Below, piece after piece: positions 24,616 to 32,988 of a DNA stretch of 64,000 bases (its first letter is position 1; each line of letters begins with the position of its first letter). A model generated the notes under the pieces. The model did not search any database. It had not been told where the DNA came from and worked only from the letters and a program-made list of their open reading frames with translations. Made by a program: the position numbers and the translations under genes. The DNA is from Pseudopedobacter sp044361595 (lineage in GTDB: Bacteria > Bacteroidota > Bacteroidia > Sphingobacteriales > Sphingobacteriaceae), in assembly GCA_044361595.1 (NCBI GenBank), contig JBIKIN010000006.1:1-64000 (forward strand), in the 5' to 3' direction.

Positions 24616-25962
24616 ATGTTAAACAACTTCATAAAATATAAACCATTTTACCGTAGCAACTTCATATTGGCATATCCTGTTGTTATTTCTCAACTTAGTT
24701 TTATGTTAACGGCTGTTGCCGATAGCGTAATGGTTGGTCAATTAGGCACTATTCCTTTAGCGGCTTGTGCATTGGGTAATGTAATTGCTAATATTTTTAT
24801 GGTATTTGGCATCGGGATATCACAAGGTTTAACACCACTTATAGCACAAGAAAACGGAAAAAATAACAAAACTATATGCGGCCAATACTTAGAGCAAGGC
24901 TTTGTAATTAGTATTGTATCTGGTTTATTGTTGTTTGGTATAGTTTTATTGATTGCACAGAATTTAAATATTTTAGCACAACCAATTGATGTAGAAATCG
25001 CATCAAAAGAATATTTGATCATCATTGGCTCGTCTATTTTACCACTTATGGTATTTCAAATGTTTAGACAATTCTCAGAAGGATTAGCCTATACCAAACA
25101 AGCAATGTATATTTCTATTGGCGGTAATATTCTAAATGTGCTATTTAATTTTATCCTGATGTATGGCTGGTTTGGATTACCAGTATTAGGCTTAGTTGGA
25201 GCAGGGTACGGAACATTGTTATCTAGGGTTTTTATGGCGATTGGCATGAGTTATTTTGTTTTGAAGTCTAAACTGTTTAAGCCATATCTTTATCAATTCA
25301 AAATTCACTTACCGCAATGGAGTAAAATTAAGGATATACTCAGTTTGGGTATCCCAATTGGTTTACAATACTTTTTCGAGATTGGTGCATTTTCTGGAGC
25401 AGCAATTATGGTTGGATGGATAGGGGCTCCAGAATTAGCAGCGCATCAAATTGCCATCAATTTAGCAGCTTTTACTTACATGGGGGCAAGCGGTATTGGC
25501 ACTGCAGCAACCATTAAAGCAGGCAGTGCTTTGGGAAAGAAAGATTTTACAGAGCTTAAATTATCTGCAATAAGCTCCTATCATTTAGTAATTGGCTACA
25601 TGATAGTTACAGCTTTAATATTTTTAAGTTGCAATACCTTATTACCTGTATTATATATAAAAGATGAAGCTGTAATTTCGATTGCGTCTCAGTTATTAAT
25701 TGTTGCTGCTTTTTTTCAACTATCAGACGGTGTGCAAGTTGTTGGTGCTGGAATTTTAAGAGGATTGTCAGACGTTAAAACTCCAACTATTATTACTTTA
25801 ATTGCCTATTGGGTGGTTGGTTTACCAGTAGGATATATCTTGGGATTTACCTTTAATATGGGGCCAATTGGTATCTGGATTTCCCTTTCTATAGCCTTAA
25901 CCGTTGCTGCAAGTTTACTCTATTTTAGATTTAGAACACTTTCTAATAAACTTCTTTTATAA
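24616..25962 (+). CDS. MATE-family multidrug/solute efflux transporter
   Basis: A 448-residue inner-membrane antiporter with 12 hydrophobic helices in two halves. The first half has LAYPVVISQLSFMLTAVADSVMVGQLG and GIGISQGLTPLIAQENG; the second has LSLGIPIGLQYFFEIGAFSGAAIMVGWIGAPELAAHQIA, both typical of the NorM type. It exports cationic drugs or metabolites in exchange for sodium or protons. It lies 38 bases after the AlbA_2 gene and may be its last operon member. Confidence 0.92.
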   Translation: MLNNFIKYKPFYRSNFILAYPVVISQLSFMLTAVADSVMVGQLGTIPLAACALGNVIANIFMVFGIGISQGLTPLIAQENGKNNKTICGQYLEQGFVISIVSGLLLFGIVLLIAQNLNILAQPIDVEIASKEYLIIIGSSILPLMVFQMFRQFSEGLAYTKQAMYISIGGNILNVLFNFILMYGWFGLPVLGLVGAGYGTLLSRVFMAIGMSYFVLKSKLFKPYLYQFKIHLPQWSKIKDILSLGIPIGLQYFFEIGAFSGAAIMVGWIGAPELAAHQIAINLAAFTYMGASGIGTAATIKAGSALGKKDFTELKLSAISSYHLVIGYMIVTALIFLSCNTLLPVLYIKDEAVISIASQLLIVAAFFQLSDGVQVVGAGILRGLSDVKTPTIITLIAYWVVGLPVGYILGFTFNMGPIGIWISLSIALTVAASLLYFRFRTLSNKLLL

Positions 25963-26004
25963 TATTGTTAAACAAAAGGATATTTGACAGGTTAGTAATA
26001 AATT

Positions 26005-26373
26005 ATGGATAGAGATGAACGAATATTAAGTATTAGACCAATTATTGATTTTGGCGAAATTCCACAGCCATTAGAAAAATTTCAAGAAGTGCTTAGGCAA
26101 ACTTTAAAATTTCAAAATGATATTCTATTATTAAATATTAAAAACTTTCTAAATACCAAACACAAAGGATTTGATCATTTAGATTTTACTGTTAAAAAAG
26201 ACCTTTTTTATAAAAGCTTAAAAAACGATATCGCTCTAAAAAAAGATCTTATTGGCATAGTTAAAGGCATTTTAACCTCCAAAGAATTAGAAATCTATTT
26301 TAACAATCAGAAAGAGATTAATAAAAGGCTTTTAGAATTTATTTACAAAAGAATATCTGAACAATTGGCTTAA
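26005..26373 (+). CDS. Hypothetical cytosolic protein
   Basis: A 122-residue protein with no recognised domain. It is helical and charged (DRDERILSIRPIIDFGEIPQPLEKFQEVLRQTLKFQN-type start shows alternating acidic, basic and hydrophobic residues), without signal peptide or membrane segment. The gene follows the MATE gene by 42 bases and ends 2 bases before the convergent ABC permease stop. Codon use is like its neighbours, so it is probably a real lineage-specific gene. Confidence 0.6.
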   Translation: MDRDERILSIRPIIDFGEIPQPLEKFQEVLRQTLKFQNDILLLNIKNFLNTKHKGFDHLDFTVKKDLFYKSLKNDIALKKDLIGIVKGILTSKELEIYFNNQKEINKRLLEFIYKRISEQLA

Positions 26374-26375
26374 AC

Positions 26376-27623
26376 CTATTTAGACCTAATGGCTTCTACT
26401 GGATCTAATCTAGATGCAGAAAACGCTGGCCAAAAACCAGATATAACTCCAATTATTACAGAAATAGAAACCCCTAAAATAATATTACTTGCAAATAATA
26501 CCAGTTCAAAATCAAAAACATAGGTAGCAATTAAAGTACCAATATAAACTAAAGCTAAGCCAAATAGTCCCCCAATTAAACATAAAACAATGGCTTCAAA
26601 CAAAAATTGCATTAAAATAAAGTAATTTTTTGCTCCTAAAGATTTTTGAATCCCTATGATATTTGTTCGCTCTTTTACAGAAACAAACATGATGTTTGCA
26701 ATACCAAAACCCCCTACCAAAATAGAAAAACCACCAATAATCCATCCAGCAACATCAACAATGCCAAATAATAAATCTAATTGAGCCGATATCAGCGTTG
26801 TTTTATTTAAAGCAAAGTTGTCTTCATCAACGGGTCTTATTTTTCTTATCGAACGCATTACGCCTCTTAACTCATTCTCTAAGCCATCTAACTCAAACTT
26901 TTCGCTTCCTTTTACAACTATAGTTGGGCCAAATCGATCGCCTTCCACATCAACTAAATTTCTAGCATAGTTTAATGGCAGTAACAAAGTATTATCAGAA
27001 GAAGTTCCTAATAAATCTTCTCCTTCTTTTGCAAAAACGCCAATAATTTGCACTTTTCTTCCTAATACTTTAATACTTTTTCCTACTGCAATTTGATTAG
27101 GAAACAAACCCTCAGCAACAGAAAAACCAATTAAACAAACTGGTGCCCCTCTCTCCGATTCATTTTCTGTAAAATATCTACCTTCGGCTAAATCAAAATT
27201 AAATGTTTTATCATATTCATGTGTTGCGGCCGTTACTCCTGCACCTTGCACACTATTACTTTTATATTTTAATGTACGGTTAGAAAGTCCTATTTGATAA
27301 GATATCCCTTCAGCTGTGGTAAGCCTGCCTTTTAAAGATTCATAATCTCTTAAGGTAATATCTGGCCGTTGTAAAAATTTCCACCAAGGTGTACCAGGAC
27401 CAAAAACCCATGGCCGTTGCTGTATATAAATGGTTTTACTACCTAATTTATCTACACTAGATTGTAGATTATTTCTAAAGGTATCTACTCCAGAAAACAC
27501 ACTAATAATGGTGAATATACCTATAGTAATGCCTAATAAAGACAAAAAGGTTCTAGTTCTATTTTGCCTTAATGCATCAAAAGCAAAAATGAAACTTTCT
27601 TTAAATAGTTTGAAAAACAGCAT
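26376..27623 (-). CDS. MacB-type ABC transporter permease
   Basis: A 415-residue FtsX/MacB-like permease: one N-terminal helix (TFLSLLGITIGIFTIISVFSGVDTF), a periplasmic MacB_PCD domain (about residues 45-275), then three C-terminal helices with SVKERTNIIGIQKSLGAKN and the end FSASRLDPVEAIRSK, all typical of this family. It would export lipopeptides, macrolides or lipoproteins when paired with an ATPase. No ATPase is adjacent; a MacB/LolD-type ATPase gene lies about 3.5 kb away at 31124. Confidence 0.9.
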   Translation of the reverse strand: MLFFKLFKESFIFAFDALRQNRTRTFLSLLGITIGIFTIISVFSGVDTFRNNLQSSVDKLGSKTIYIQQRPWVFGPGTPWWKFLQRPDITLRDYESLKGRLTTAEGISYQIGLSNRTLKYKSNSVQGAGVTAATHEYDKTFNFDLAEGRYFTENESERGAPVCLIGFSVAEGLFPNQIAVGKSIKVLGRKVQIIGVFAKEGEDLLGTSSDNTLLLPLNYARNLVDVEGDRFGPTIVVKGSEKFELDGLENELRGVMRSIRKIRPVDEDNFALNKTTLISAQLDLLFGIVDVAGWIIGGFSILVGGFGIANIMFVSVKERTNIIGIQKSLGAKNYFILMQFLFEAIVLCLIGGLFGLALVYIGTLIATYVFDFELVLFASNIILGVSISVIIGVISGFWPAFSASRLDPVEAIRSK

Positions 27624-27930
27624 AGTTGATAATAAGACAACAATTATAAAATTAAGTTACAAGCTAAGTAAAATTAATTTGAGCAGTTGTAAAATTTTCA
27701 TGGTCAAATACATAATATAAATTAATGAAATTTAGACCCAAACATTTATTTTGATGATTATAGGTATACAAAAGCAATAGATTAAATTAAACAACTAATT
27801 TTCAGCATTTTACACATTAATAACATAACACTTAACTGCTTAACTTTAATATAAATAAAGTATAAAATTACTGATTAAATTTTTGATTTTATTTTTCATA
27901 ACTTTGCGCTCCAAATTATTGAATAAAAGC
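27624..27930. promoter_or_regulatory. Divergent gap between ABC permease and queA
   Basis: This 307-base AT-rich gap holds a TAACTTTG box at 27899-27906 that matches TAnnTTTG, about 24 bases before the queA ATG and the likely -7 element. No TTTG box at the usual distance is seen upstream. Short reading frames in the gap are not convincing, and nothing else was recognised. Confidence 0.4.
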
Positions 27931-28980
27931 ATGAAGTTATCACAATTTAAATTTCATTTACCTGAGTCTTTAATTGCTCATACCCCATCAGAACAACGTG
28001 ACGAATCTCGTTTAATGGTTTTAGACAGAAAAACTGGTAAAATAGAGCACAAAATTTTCAAAGATATTCTTGGATATTTTGACGAAAAAGACGTGATGAT
28101 TTTAAACAACACAAAAGTTTTTCCAGCCAGATTATATGGTAATAAAGAAAAAACAGGCGCAACCATAGAGGTGTTTTTGTTAAGAGAATTAAATAAAGAA
28201 CTACGCTTATGGGATGTTTTAGTAGACCCAGCTCGTAAAATTAGAGTAGGTAATAAACTTTACTTTGGTGATGATGATTTATTAGTTGCCGAAGTTGTAG
28301 ACAATACTACTTCTAGAGGTAGAACCATTCGTTTCTTATTTGACGGTACTGACGAAGAGTTTAGACAAAATATTGAAATATTAGGAGAAACTCCACTACC
28401 TAAATACATTAAAAGAAAGCCTACTTTAGAAGATAAAGATCGTTACCAAACTATTTTCGCAAAAAACGAAGGTGCTGTTGCGGCTCCAACCGCTGGTTTA
28501 CACTTTAGCCGTGAGTTAATGAAGAGACTAGAGCTTAAAGGAGTAGATTTTGCAGAAGTAACACTACATATTGGTTTAGGTACTTTTAGACAAGTAGAGG
28601 TTGAAGACTTAACCAAGCACAAAATGGATTCAGAACAATTCATCATCGAACAAAAAGATGCTGATTTGGTGAATAAAGCCATCGATGAGAAAAGAAGAGT
28701 TTGTGCAATTGGTACAACTGTAATGCGCTCTATAGAATCGGCAGTTTCTGCTGATCATCATTTAAAAGCAGTTAACGATTGGACTTCAAAATTCATTTTC
28801 CCTCCATACGACTTTAGTATAGCTAATTCTATGGTTACTAATTTCCATACACCAGAATCTACATTATTAATGATGGTAGCTGCTTTTGGAGATTATGATT
28901 ACGTAATGAATGCTTACGAACAAGCTGTTAAAGAAAAATACAGATTTTATAGCTATGGCGATGCCATGTTAATTATCTAA
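27931..28980 (+). CDS. queA: S-adenosylmethionine:tRNA ribosyltransferase-isomerase
   Basis: A 349-residue enzyme that makes epoxyqueuosine in tRNA by moving the ribose part of SAM to preQ1. Signatures are FKFHLPESLIAHTPSEQRDESRLMV, FPARLYGNKEKTGATIEVFLLRE, AAPTAGLHFSREL, HIGLGTFRQVEVEDLTKHKMDSE, and FIFPPYDFSIANSMVTNFHTPESTLLMMVAAF. The ATG at 27931 is chosen because it begins the conserved MKLSQFKFHLPE. It ends at a strong terminator before ispD. Confidence 0.96.
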   Translation: MKLSQFKFHLPESLIAHTPSEQRDESRLMVLDRKTGKIEHKIFKDILGYFDEKDVMILNNTKVFPARLYGNKEKTGATIEVFLLRELNKELRLWDVLVDPARKIRVGNKLYFGDDDLLVAEVVDNTTSRGRTIRFLFDGTDEEFRQNIEILGETPLPKYIKRKPTLEDKDRYQTIFAKNEGAVAAPTAGLHFSRELMKRLELKGVDFAEVTLHIGLGTFRQVEVEDLTKHKMDSEQFIIEQKDADLVNKAIDEKRRVCAIGTTVMRSIESAVSADHHLKAVNDWTSKFIFPPYDFSIANSMVTNFHTPESTLLMMVAAFGDYDYVMNAYEQAVKEKYRFYSYGDAMLII

Positions 28981-28994
28981 CAAAAATATATTAG

Positions 28995-29025
28995 AAAAAA
29001 AAGACCGAATGTTCGGTCTTTTTTT
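28995..29025. terminator. Hairpin terminator after queA
   Basis: AAAAAAAAGACCGAA and TTCGGTCTTTTTTTT form a near-perfect stem with a two-base loop (TG). It is followed by T residues and is also symmetric enough for both strands. Confidence 0.9.
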
Positions 29026-29047
29026 ATTTATAAGCTAATTTTACTTC

Positions 29048-29719
29048 ATGAGTGATTATTATGCAATAATTGTTGCAGGCGGAAGTGGCAACAGAATGAA
29101 TAGTGAAATTCCGAAACAGTTTTTAAATCTTAGTGGAACACCTATTTTAATGCATACCATTAAAGCTTTCTATCAAAACGAGACTAAACCTCATATCATT
29201 TTAGTTTTGGCTAAAGCCGATGAAGAACGCTGGCAAACTTTAATCAAACAATATCAGTTTGGTGTACCACACCAAATAGTAATTGGTGGTAAAGAAAGGT
29301 TTCATTCGGTACATAATGGGTTAAAGACTATAACAAATAAAAACGCAATTATAGCGATACATGATGCAGTTAGACCCCTAGTTTCTCAAAAAACAATAAC
29401 TAATTGCTTTATAAACGCATTAAAAAACGGTAATGCAATTTCAGCAATTCCGTCAAAAGATTCAGTTAGAAGCTTAGTAAACCAAAAAAGTAAGGCTTTA
29501 AACAGAAGTGAAATTTATTTGGTACAAACACCGCAGACGTTTACCTATCAACAACTAAATGTAGCTTATAACCAAAACTTCGAGTCGTTTTTTACAGATG
29601 ATGCGTCTGTAGTTGAAAAGGCTGGATTTACAATTAATTTAGAAAACGGAGACGAATTTAACTTTAAAATTACCTTTAAAGAAGATTTAACTCTTGCCGA
29701 GGCGCTACTTAATTCTTAA
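29048..29719 (+). CDS. ispD: 2-C-methyl-D-erythritol 4-phosphate cytidylyltransferase
   Basis: A 223-residue nucleotidyltransferase of the MEP isoprenoid pathway. The N-terminal IIVAGGSGNRMNSEIPKQFL is the CTP-binding signature, HDAVRPLVS the catalytic segment and RSEIYLVQTPQTFTYQQL with TDDASVVEKAG the family tail. Length is typical. It lies 67 bases after queA but beyond a terminator, so it probably has its own promoter. Confidence 0.95.
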   Translation: MSDYYAIIVAGGSGNRMNSEIPKQFLNLSGTPILMHTIKAFYQNETKPHIILVLAKADEERWQTLIKQYQFGVPHQIVIGGKERFHSVHNGLKTITNKNAIIAIHDAVRPLVSQKTITNCFINALKNGNAISAIPSKDSVRSLVNQKSKALNRSEIYLVQTPQTFTYQQLNVAYNQNFESFFTDDASVVEKAGFTINLENGDEFNFKITFKEDLTLAEALLNS

Positions 29720-29856
29720 AATCAAGACATTTGTAAAGTCATCATTTTCATCAATTTATAGAAATGGTAAATCATAAATAATTTAAATGTTTCTTAAAGA
29801 AAAGATAAAATAAATTATAATTCACCACCTAATTTAGCTTTAATTTCAAAAAGTCT

Positions 29857-30006
29857 CTATGTGCCCTTTATTATTCTAAACAGCACTGCAATTACTGCTA
29901 TTACTAATAAGATATGGATTAAATTCCCGCCAAATGGCGAAACAAAAAAACCTAAAACCCATAATATAACCAATACTACTGCAATTAAATAAAGTAAATT
30001 TCCCAT
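29857..30006 (-). CDS. Lmo0937-family small membrane protein
   Basis: A 49-residue protein made of two hydrophobic helices around a glycine-rich turn: LLYLIAVVLVILWVLGFFV, then SPFGGNLIH, then ILLVIAVIAVLFRI. This is the size and pattern of the Lmo0937/DUF5670 family, which is widespread and of unknown function, often stress-linked. The frame ends with a TAG and has an A-rich leader. A longer overlapping frame in the same area is a shadow. It stands alone on the minus strand, 137 bases from ispD. Confidence 0.8.
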   Translation of the reverse strand: MGNLLYLIAVVLVILWVLGFFVSPFGGNLIHILLVIAVIAVLFRIIKGT

Positions 30007-30125
30007 GATTTCTATTTTTAAAATTTGTAATCATGGTATATCTAAAACCGCACCAATTCAAGTAATGCCTCTAAGAGTAATTTAAAAAGCACTAATTAAA
30101 AAAAGATTTGTAGGTTAATTAAGAC

Positions 30126-30154
30126 AAAAAAAAGACCCAAATAAATTTGAGTCT
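30126..30154 (-). terminator. Terminator of the DUF2795 gene
   Basis: AGACCCAAAT and ATTTGAGTCT form a 10-base stem with a two-base loop (30133-30154, one mismatch), followed on the minus strand by a T run. It lies a few bases past the DUF2795 stop. Confidence 0.8.
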
Positions 30155-30160
30155 TCTTTT

Positions 30161-30382
30161 TTAATATTCATCTTCATTAAAGAAGAAGTCATCCTTTGTT
30201 GGATAATCTGGCCAAATCTCTTCGATATTTTCATAAGGCTCGCCATCATCTTCTAATGCTTGTAGATTTTCTATAACTTCTACAGGTGCACCAGAGCGAA
30301 TTCCGTAATCAATTAATTCGTCTTTGGTAGCTGGCCACGGCGCATCTTCTAAGTGAGATGCTAATTCTAAGGTCCAATACAT
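30161..30382 (-). CDS. DUF2795 domain small acidic protein
   Basis: A 73-residue strongly acidic protein of the DUF2795 family. ASHLEDAPWPATKDELIDYGIRSGAP and the tail EEIWPDYPTKDDFFFNEDEY are typical of a Bacteroidota version. It is small and cytosolic; function is unknown. It is well conserved for its size in this phylum, from memory of the family. It sits between the adenosyltransferase and the Lmo0937 gene, on the same strand, with its own terminator. Confidence 0.85.
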   Translation of the reverse strand: MYWTLELASHLEDAPWPATKDELIDYGIRSGAPVEVIENLQALEDDGEPYENIEEIWPDYPTKDDFFFNEDEY

Positions 30383-30458
30383 AATCTCAGATATTTATTT
30401 TATTATTTTGCAAAAGTAATTGAATATTTTACTATAACTAAAAAAGTTTTCAACAAAT

Positions 30459-31007
30459 TTAAACTCTTGGAAACCACTTATTTTCTTCGCTCTTATTATC
30501 AAAAACTACTTTTCTACTTAAGGTAAAAAGATAATCAGATAAACGATTTAAATAAACAATTACGTTTTCATTCACATACTCCTCTTCATTCAAATGCACC
30601 ACATTTCTTTCTGCTCTTCTGCATACGCATCTGGCAACATGACAAAAGGAAGAAATACTATTTCCGCCAGGTAAAACAAAATGCTTTAATGGTGGCAAAA
30701 CCTCATTCATTCTATCCATTTCATTCTCTAACAAAACAATATCCTCTTCATGTAAATCTGGAACCTTCATTCTAGATTTTTCCGGTTCTGATGCCAGTAA
30801 TGCCCCTACAGTAAAAAGTCTGTCTTGAATCTCTTTTAAAGTGTCTTTGTCTTCAGGTTGTATATCTTGGTCTCTAATTAAACCTATGTAAGAATTTAAT
30901 TCATCCACAGTACCATAGGACTCAATCCTTAAATGATGTTTGGGGACTCTTGTACCACCTATTAAAGATGTTAATCCTTTATCTCCTGTTTTGGTATAAA
31001 TTTTCAT
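30459..31007 (-). CDS. Cob(I)yrinic acid a,c-diamide adenosyltransferase, PduO type
   Basis: A 182-residue ATP-binding enzyme that adds the adenosyl group to reduced corrinoids, making adenosylcobalamin. The N-terminal KIYTKTGDKGLTSLIGG and RIESYGTVDELNSYIG are PduO-type signatures, with LRD... VLPPLKHFVLPGG and RRAERNVVHL near the C-terminal half. No cobalamin biosynthesis gene is near, so it may salvage B12 precursors. It starts 116 bases before the ABC ATPase gene end. Confidence 0.93.
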   Translation of the reverse strand: MKIYTKTGDKGLTSLIGGTRVPKHHLRIESYGTVDELNSYIGLIRDQDIQPEDKDTLKEIQDRLFTVGALLASEPEKSRMKVPDLHEEDIVLLENEMDRMNEVLPPLKHFVLPGGNSISSFCHVARCVCRRAERNVVHLNEEEYVNENVIVYLNRLSDYLFTLSRKVVFDNKSEENKWFPRV

Positions 31008-31062
31008 TAGTTTAAATTTGAATTGTTGTATATCAAATACACCATTTTGGTGAAATTGTTTA

Positions 31063-31095
31063 ATAAAAAAGGCGAACTTAATTAAAAGCTCGCCC
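31063..31095 (-). terminator. Terminator between the ABC ATPase and adenosyltransferase genes
   Basis: On the minus strand GGGCGAGC and GTTCGCC pair around a 10-base AT loop (31071-31095), followed by a T run (31070-31063). It should separate the ABC ATPase gene from the following adenosyltransferase gene. Confidence 0.7.
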
Positions 31096-31123
31096 TTAAA
31101 CTAAAAAAAATATTTTTTTGAGC

Positions 31124-31846
31124 CTAATGTTCAGCCAATTTAGAAGAAACTGTTCTAATATCTTTGTTCAAATAGTCCTCTTCTATCAAACCATCTCGCA
31201 TTCTTACAATTCTGTGGGCGTGTTGTGCAATGTCTTCCTCGTGGGTAACAATTATAATGGTATTTCCTTTGGCGTGTATATCTTCTATCAACCCCATAAT
31301 TTCTATAGATGTTTTAGTATCTAAGTTACCCGTAGGTTCGTCAGCTAAAATAATAGATGGATTATTAATTAGTGCTCTTGCTACTGCAACTCTTTGGCGC
31401 TGCCCACCAGAAAGCTCGTTTGGCTTATGATGTACCCTATTTCCTAAACCCACATTCTCTAATGCTTGTATTGACCTAATATCTCGCTCTTTCTTTTTAA
31501 CACCAGCGTAAATTAAAGGTAAAGCAACATTATCTTGAGCAGAAGACCTTGGTAACAAATTAAACGTTTGAAAAACGAAACCTATTTCTTTATTTCTAAC
31601 TTCAGCTAATTCGCTGTCAGTCATCTGACTAACATTAATACCATTTAAAATATATTCTCCTTTTGTAGGCGTATCTAAACAACCTAAAAGATTCATTAGG
31701 GTAGATTTTCCTGATCCTGAAGGCCCCATTAAAGCAACAAACTCTCCCTTATTAATAGTTAACGATACCGATTTTAATGCATGAATGGTTTCTGCTCCAA
31801 TTACATATTTTCTACCTAAATCTTTTATAGTTATTAATGGTTGCAT
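31124..31846 (-). CDS. ABC transporter ATP-binding protein, MacB/LolD-like
   Basis: A 240-residue ATPase. Walker A is GPSGSGKST, the signature is LSGGQRQRVAVARAL, Walker B is ILADEPTG and the switch His is in VTHEEDIA; the Q-loop has VFQTFNLLP. The type fits the MacB/LolD family that drives FtsX-like permeases. Its likely partner, a MacB-type permease at 26376-27623, is separated from it by housekeeping genes. Other partners elsewhere remain possible. Confidence 0.92.
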   Translation of the reverse strand: MQPLITIKDLGRKYVIGAETIHALKSVSLTINKGEFVALMGPSGSGKSTLMNLLGCLDTPTKGEYILNGINVSQMTDSELAEVRNKEIGFVFQTFNLLPRSSAQDNVALPLIYAGVKKKERDIRSIQALENVGLGNRVHHKPNELSGGQRQRVAVARALINNPSIILADEPTGNLDTKTSIEIMGLIEDIHAKGNTIIIVTHEEDIAQHAHRIVRMRDGLIEEDYLNKDIRTVSSKLAEH

Positions 31847-31909
31847 CTTTATTAATTTGGAACTTTGACAAGCTAAACACTTACTTTGTTACAGCTTAGA
31901 TCAAAAAAT

Positions 31910-32203
31910 TTAGTTTTTCTGGATTACTTTAGAAACTTTAAAATATTCATCGTTTTTTAAAGGCGCATTTAATAATGCTTCTTCACGGGTAATATCATGT
32001 TTCACTTCATCTGCTCTTAAAACATTCACAGCATCATTCATGTAAATTAGTGGCTCAACGCCATCGGTATCTAATTCATTTAATTTTGCCATAAAGCTTA
32101 AAATCTCACTCAATTCTTCAATAGAGCGCTCTTTTTCCTTATCGGTTAGTTCTAATCTTGCTAAATGCGCAATCTTATCTACAGTTTCTTTATCTATTTG
32201 CAT
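31910..32203 (-). CDS. gatC: Aspartyl/glutamyl-tRNA amidotransferase subunit C
   Basis: A 97-residue subunit that stabilises the GatCAB complex. The QIDKETVDKIAHLARLELTDKEK start and LDTDGVEPLIYMNDAVNVLRADEV middle are the family patterns, and LLNAPLKNDEYFKVSKVI is the typical tail. It lies 63 bases before the ABC ATPase gene start and follows the acyltransferase gene by 13 bases. gatB is at 21.3 kb. Confidence 0.93.
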   Translation of the reverse strand: MQIDKETVDKIAHLARLELTDKEKERSIEELSEILSFMAKLNELDTDGVEPLIYMNDAVNVLRADEVKHDITREEALLNAPLKNDEYFKVSKVIQKN

Positions 32204-32216
32204 GTTTATGCTATTA

Positions 32217-32948
32217 TCAATTATAGTCTAATTTAGATTTTATTTTGTCATAAACCAATTCTCTTAAAGCGTCGTCGTCTGCTAAACTAAAACTACTAAC
32301 TTCTATAGGTTTGTGAATATAAACATTAGAAACTCCTGGCATTAATCCAAATCTATCTCCATTATCCCAACAAACTTTCCAATTATCTTGAATAGAAACA
32401 GGTAAAATAGAAATTTTATGTTCGATTGCTAACCTAAATGGGCCGCTTTTAAAGTCATGCAAAAGCGGAGGATACTCATCTCCAATTTTGCCCTCAGGAA
32501 AAATTACTGGCGACATACCCATGGCTATTCTTTCTGATGTTTGCTTAAAAGCCCTGTAGGAAGACATTTTGCTATCTCTATTAATTGGTATATCAATAGT
32601 TTTAAAAAAAACTCGTGTCACTGGATTTTTAAGTAAATCCTCCTTACCTAAAAAGAAGAAGTTGTTCTTCATCAGTAAGCTCATGGTGAAAATATCAAGG
32701 TTTGAAGCATGGTTAGGGCAAACGATATATTGTTTGCTCCAGTCTATTGGCTCTTCGTAATTAAATTTATAGTAAACCCCACTCATGGCCGATGGAAAAA
32801 AGGCGCATACTTTCCTGAAAAAATTAAGTGTAGGATAGCGACTTGGTTTTCTTGAGAAATAATAAACAAATGGATAGGTACAAATAAAAATTAAACCCAC
32901 CATTAATAAGTACCAAAATTTCAATGCTTTTCTCAAAAGTATATTCAT
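32217..32948 (-). CDS. 1-acyl-sn-glycerol-3-phosphate acyltransferase (PlsC-like)
   Basis: A 243-residue membrane-associated acyltransferase. The catalytic NHASNLD (HX4D) and FPEGKIGD motifs are present, after an N-terminal hydrophobic helix (FWYLLMVGLIFICTYPFVYY). It adds acyl chains to lysophosphatidic acid or a related lipid. The ATG at 32948 is used; an ATG 39 bases upstream is less likely because it would extend into the short divergent gap. trpS starts 40 bases away on the other strand. Confidence 0.9.
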   Translation of the reverse strand: MNILLRKALKFWYLLMVGLIFICTYPFVYYFSRKPSRYPTLNFFRKVCAFFPSAMSGVYYKFNYEEPIDWSKQYIVCPNHASNLDIFTMSLLMKNNFFFLGKEDLLKNPVTRVFFKTIDIPINRDSKMSSYRAFKQTSERIAMGMSPVIFPEGKIGDEYPPLLHDFKSGPFRLAIEHKISILPVSIQDNWKVCWDNGDRFGLMPGVSNVYIHKPIEVSSFSLADDDALRELVYDKIKSKLDYN

Positions 32949-32988
32949 GCGCTTCAAAAATAGAAATTTTCTGTACTTTCGCCACATT

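Noticed and set aside
29876..30061. 61-codon minus-strand frame near ispD
   Set aside because: It is the shadow of the 49-residue membrane protein gene at 29857-30006 in another frame.
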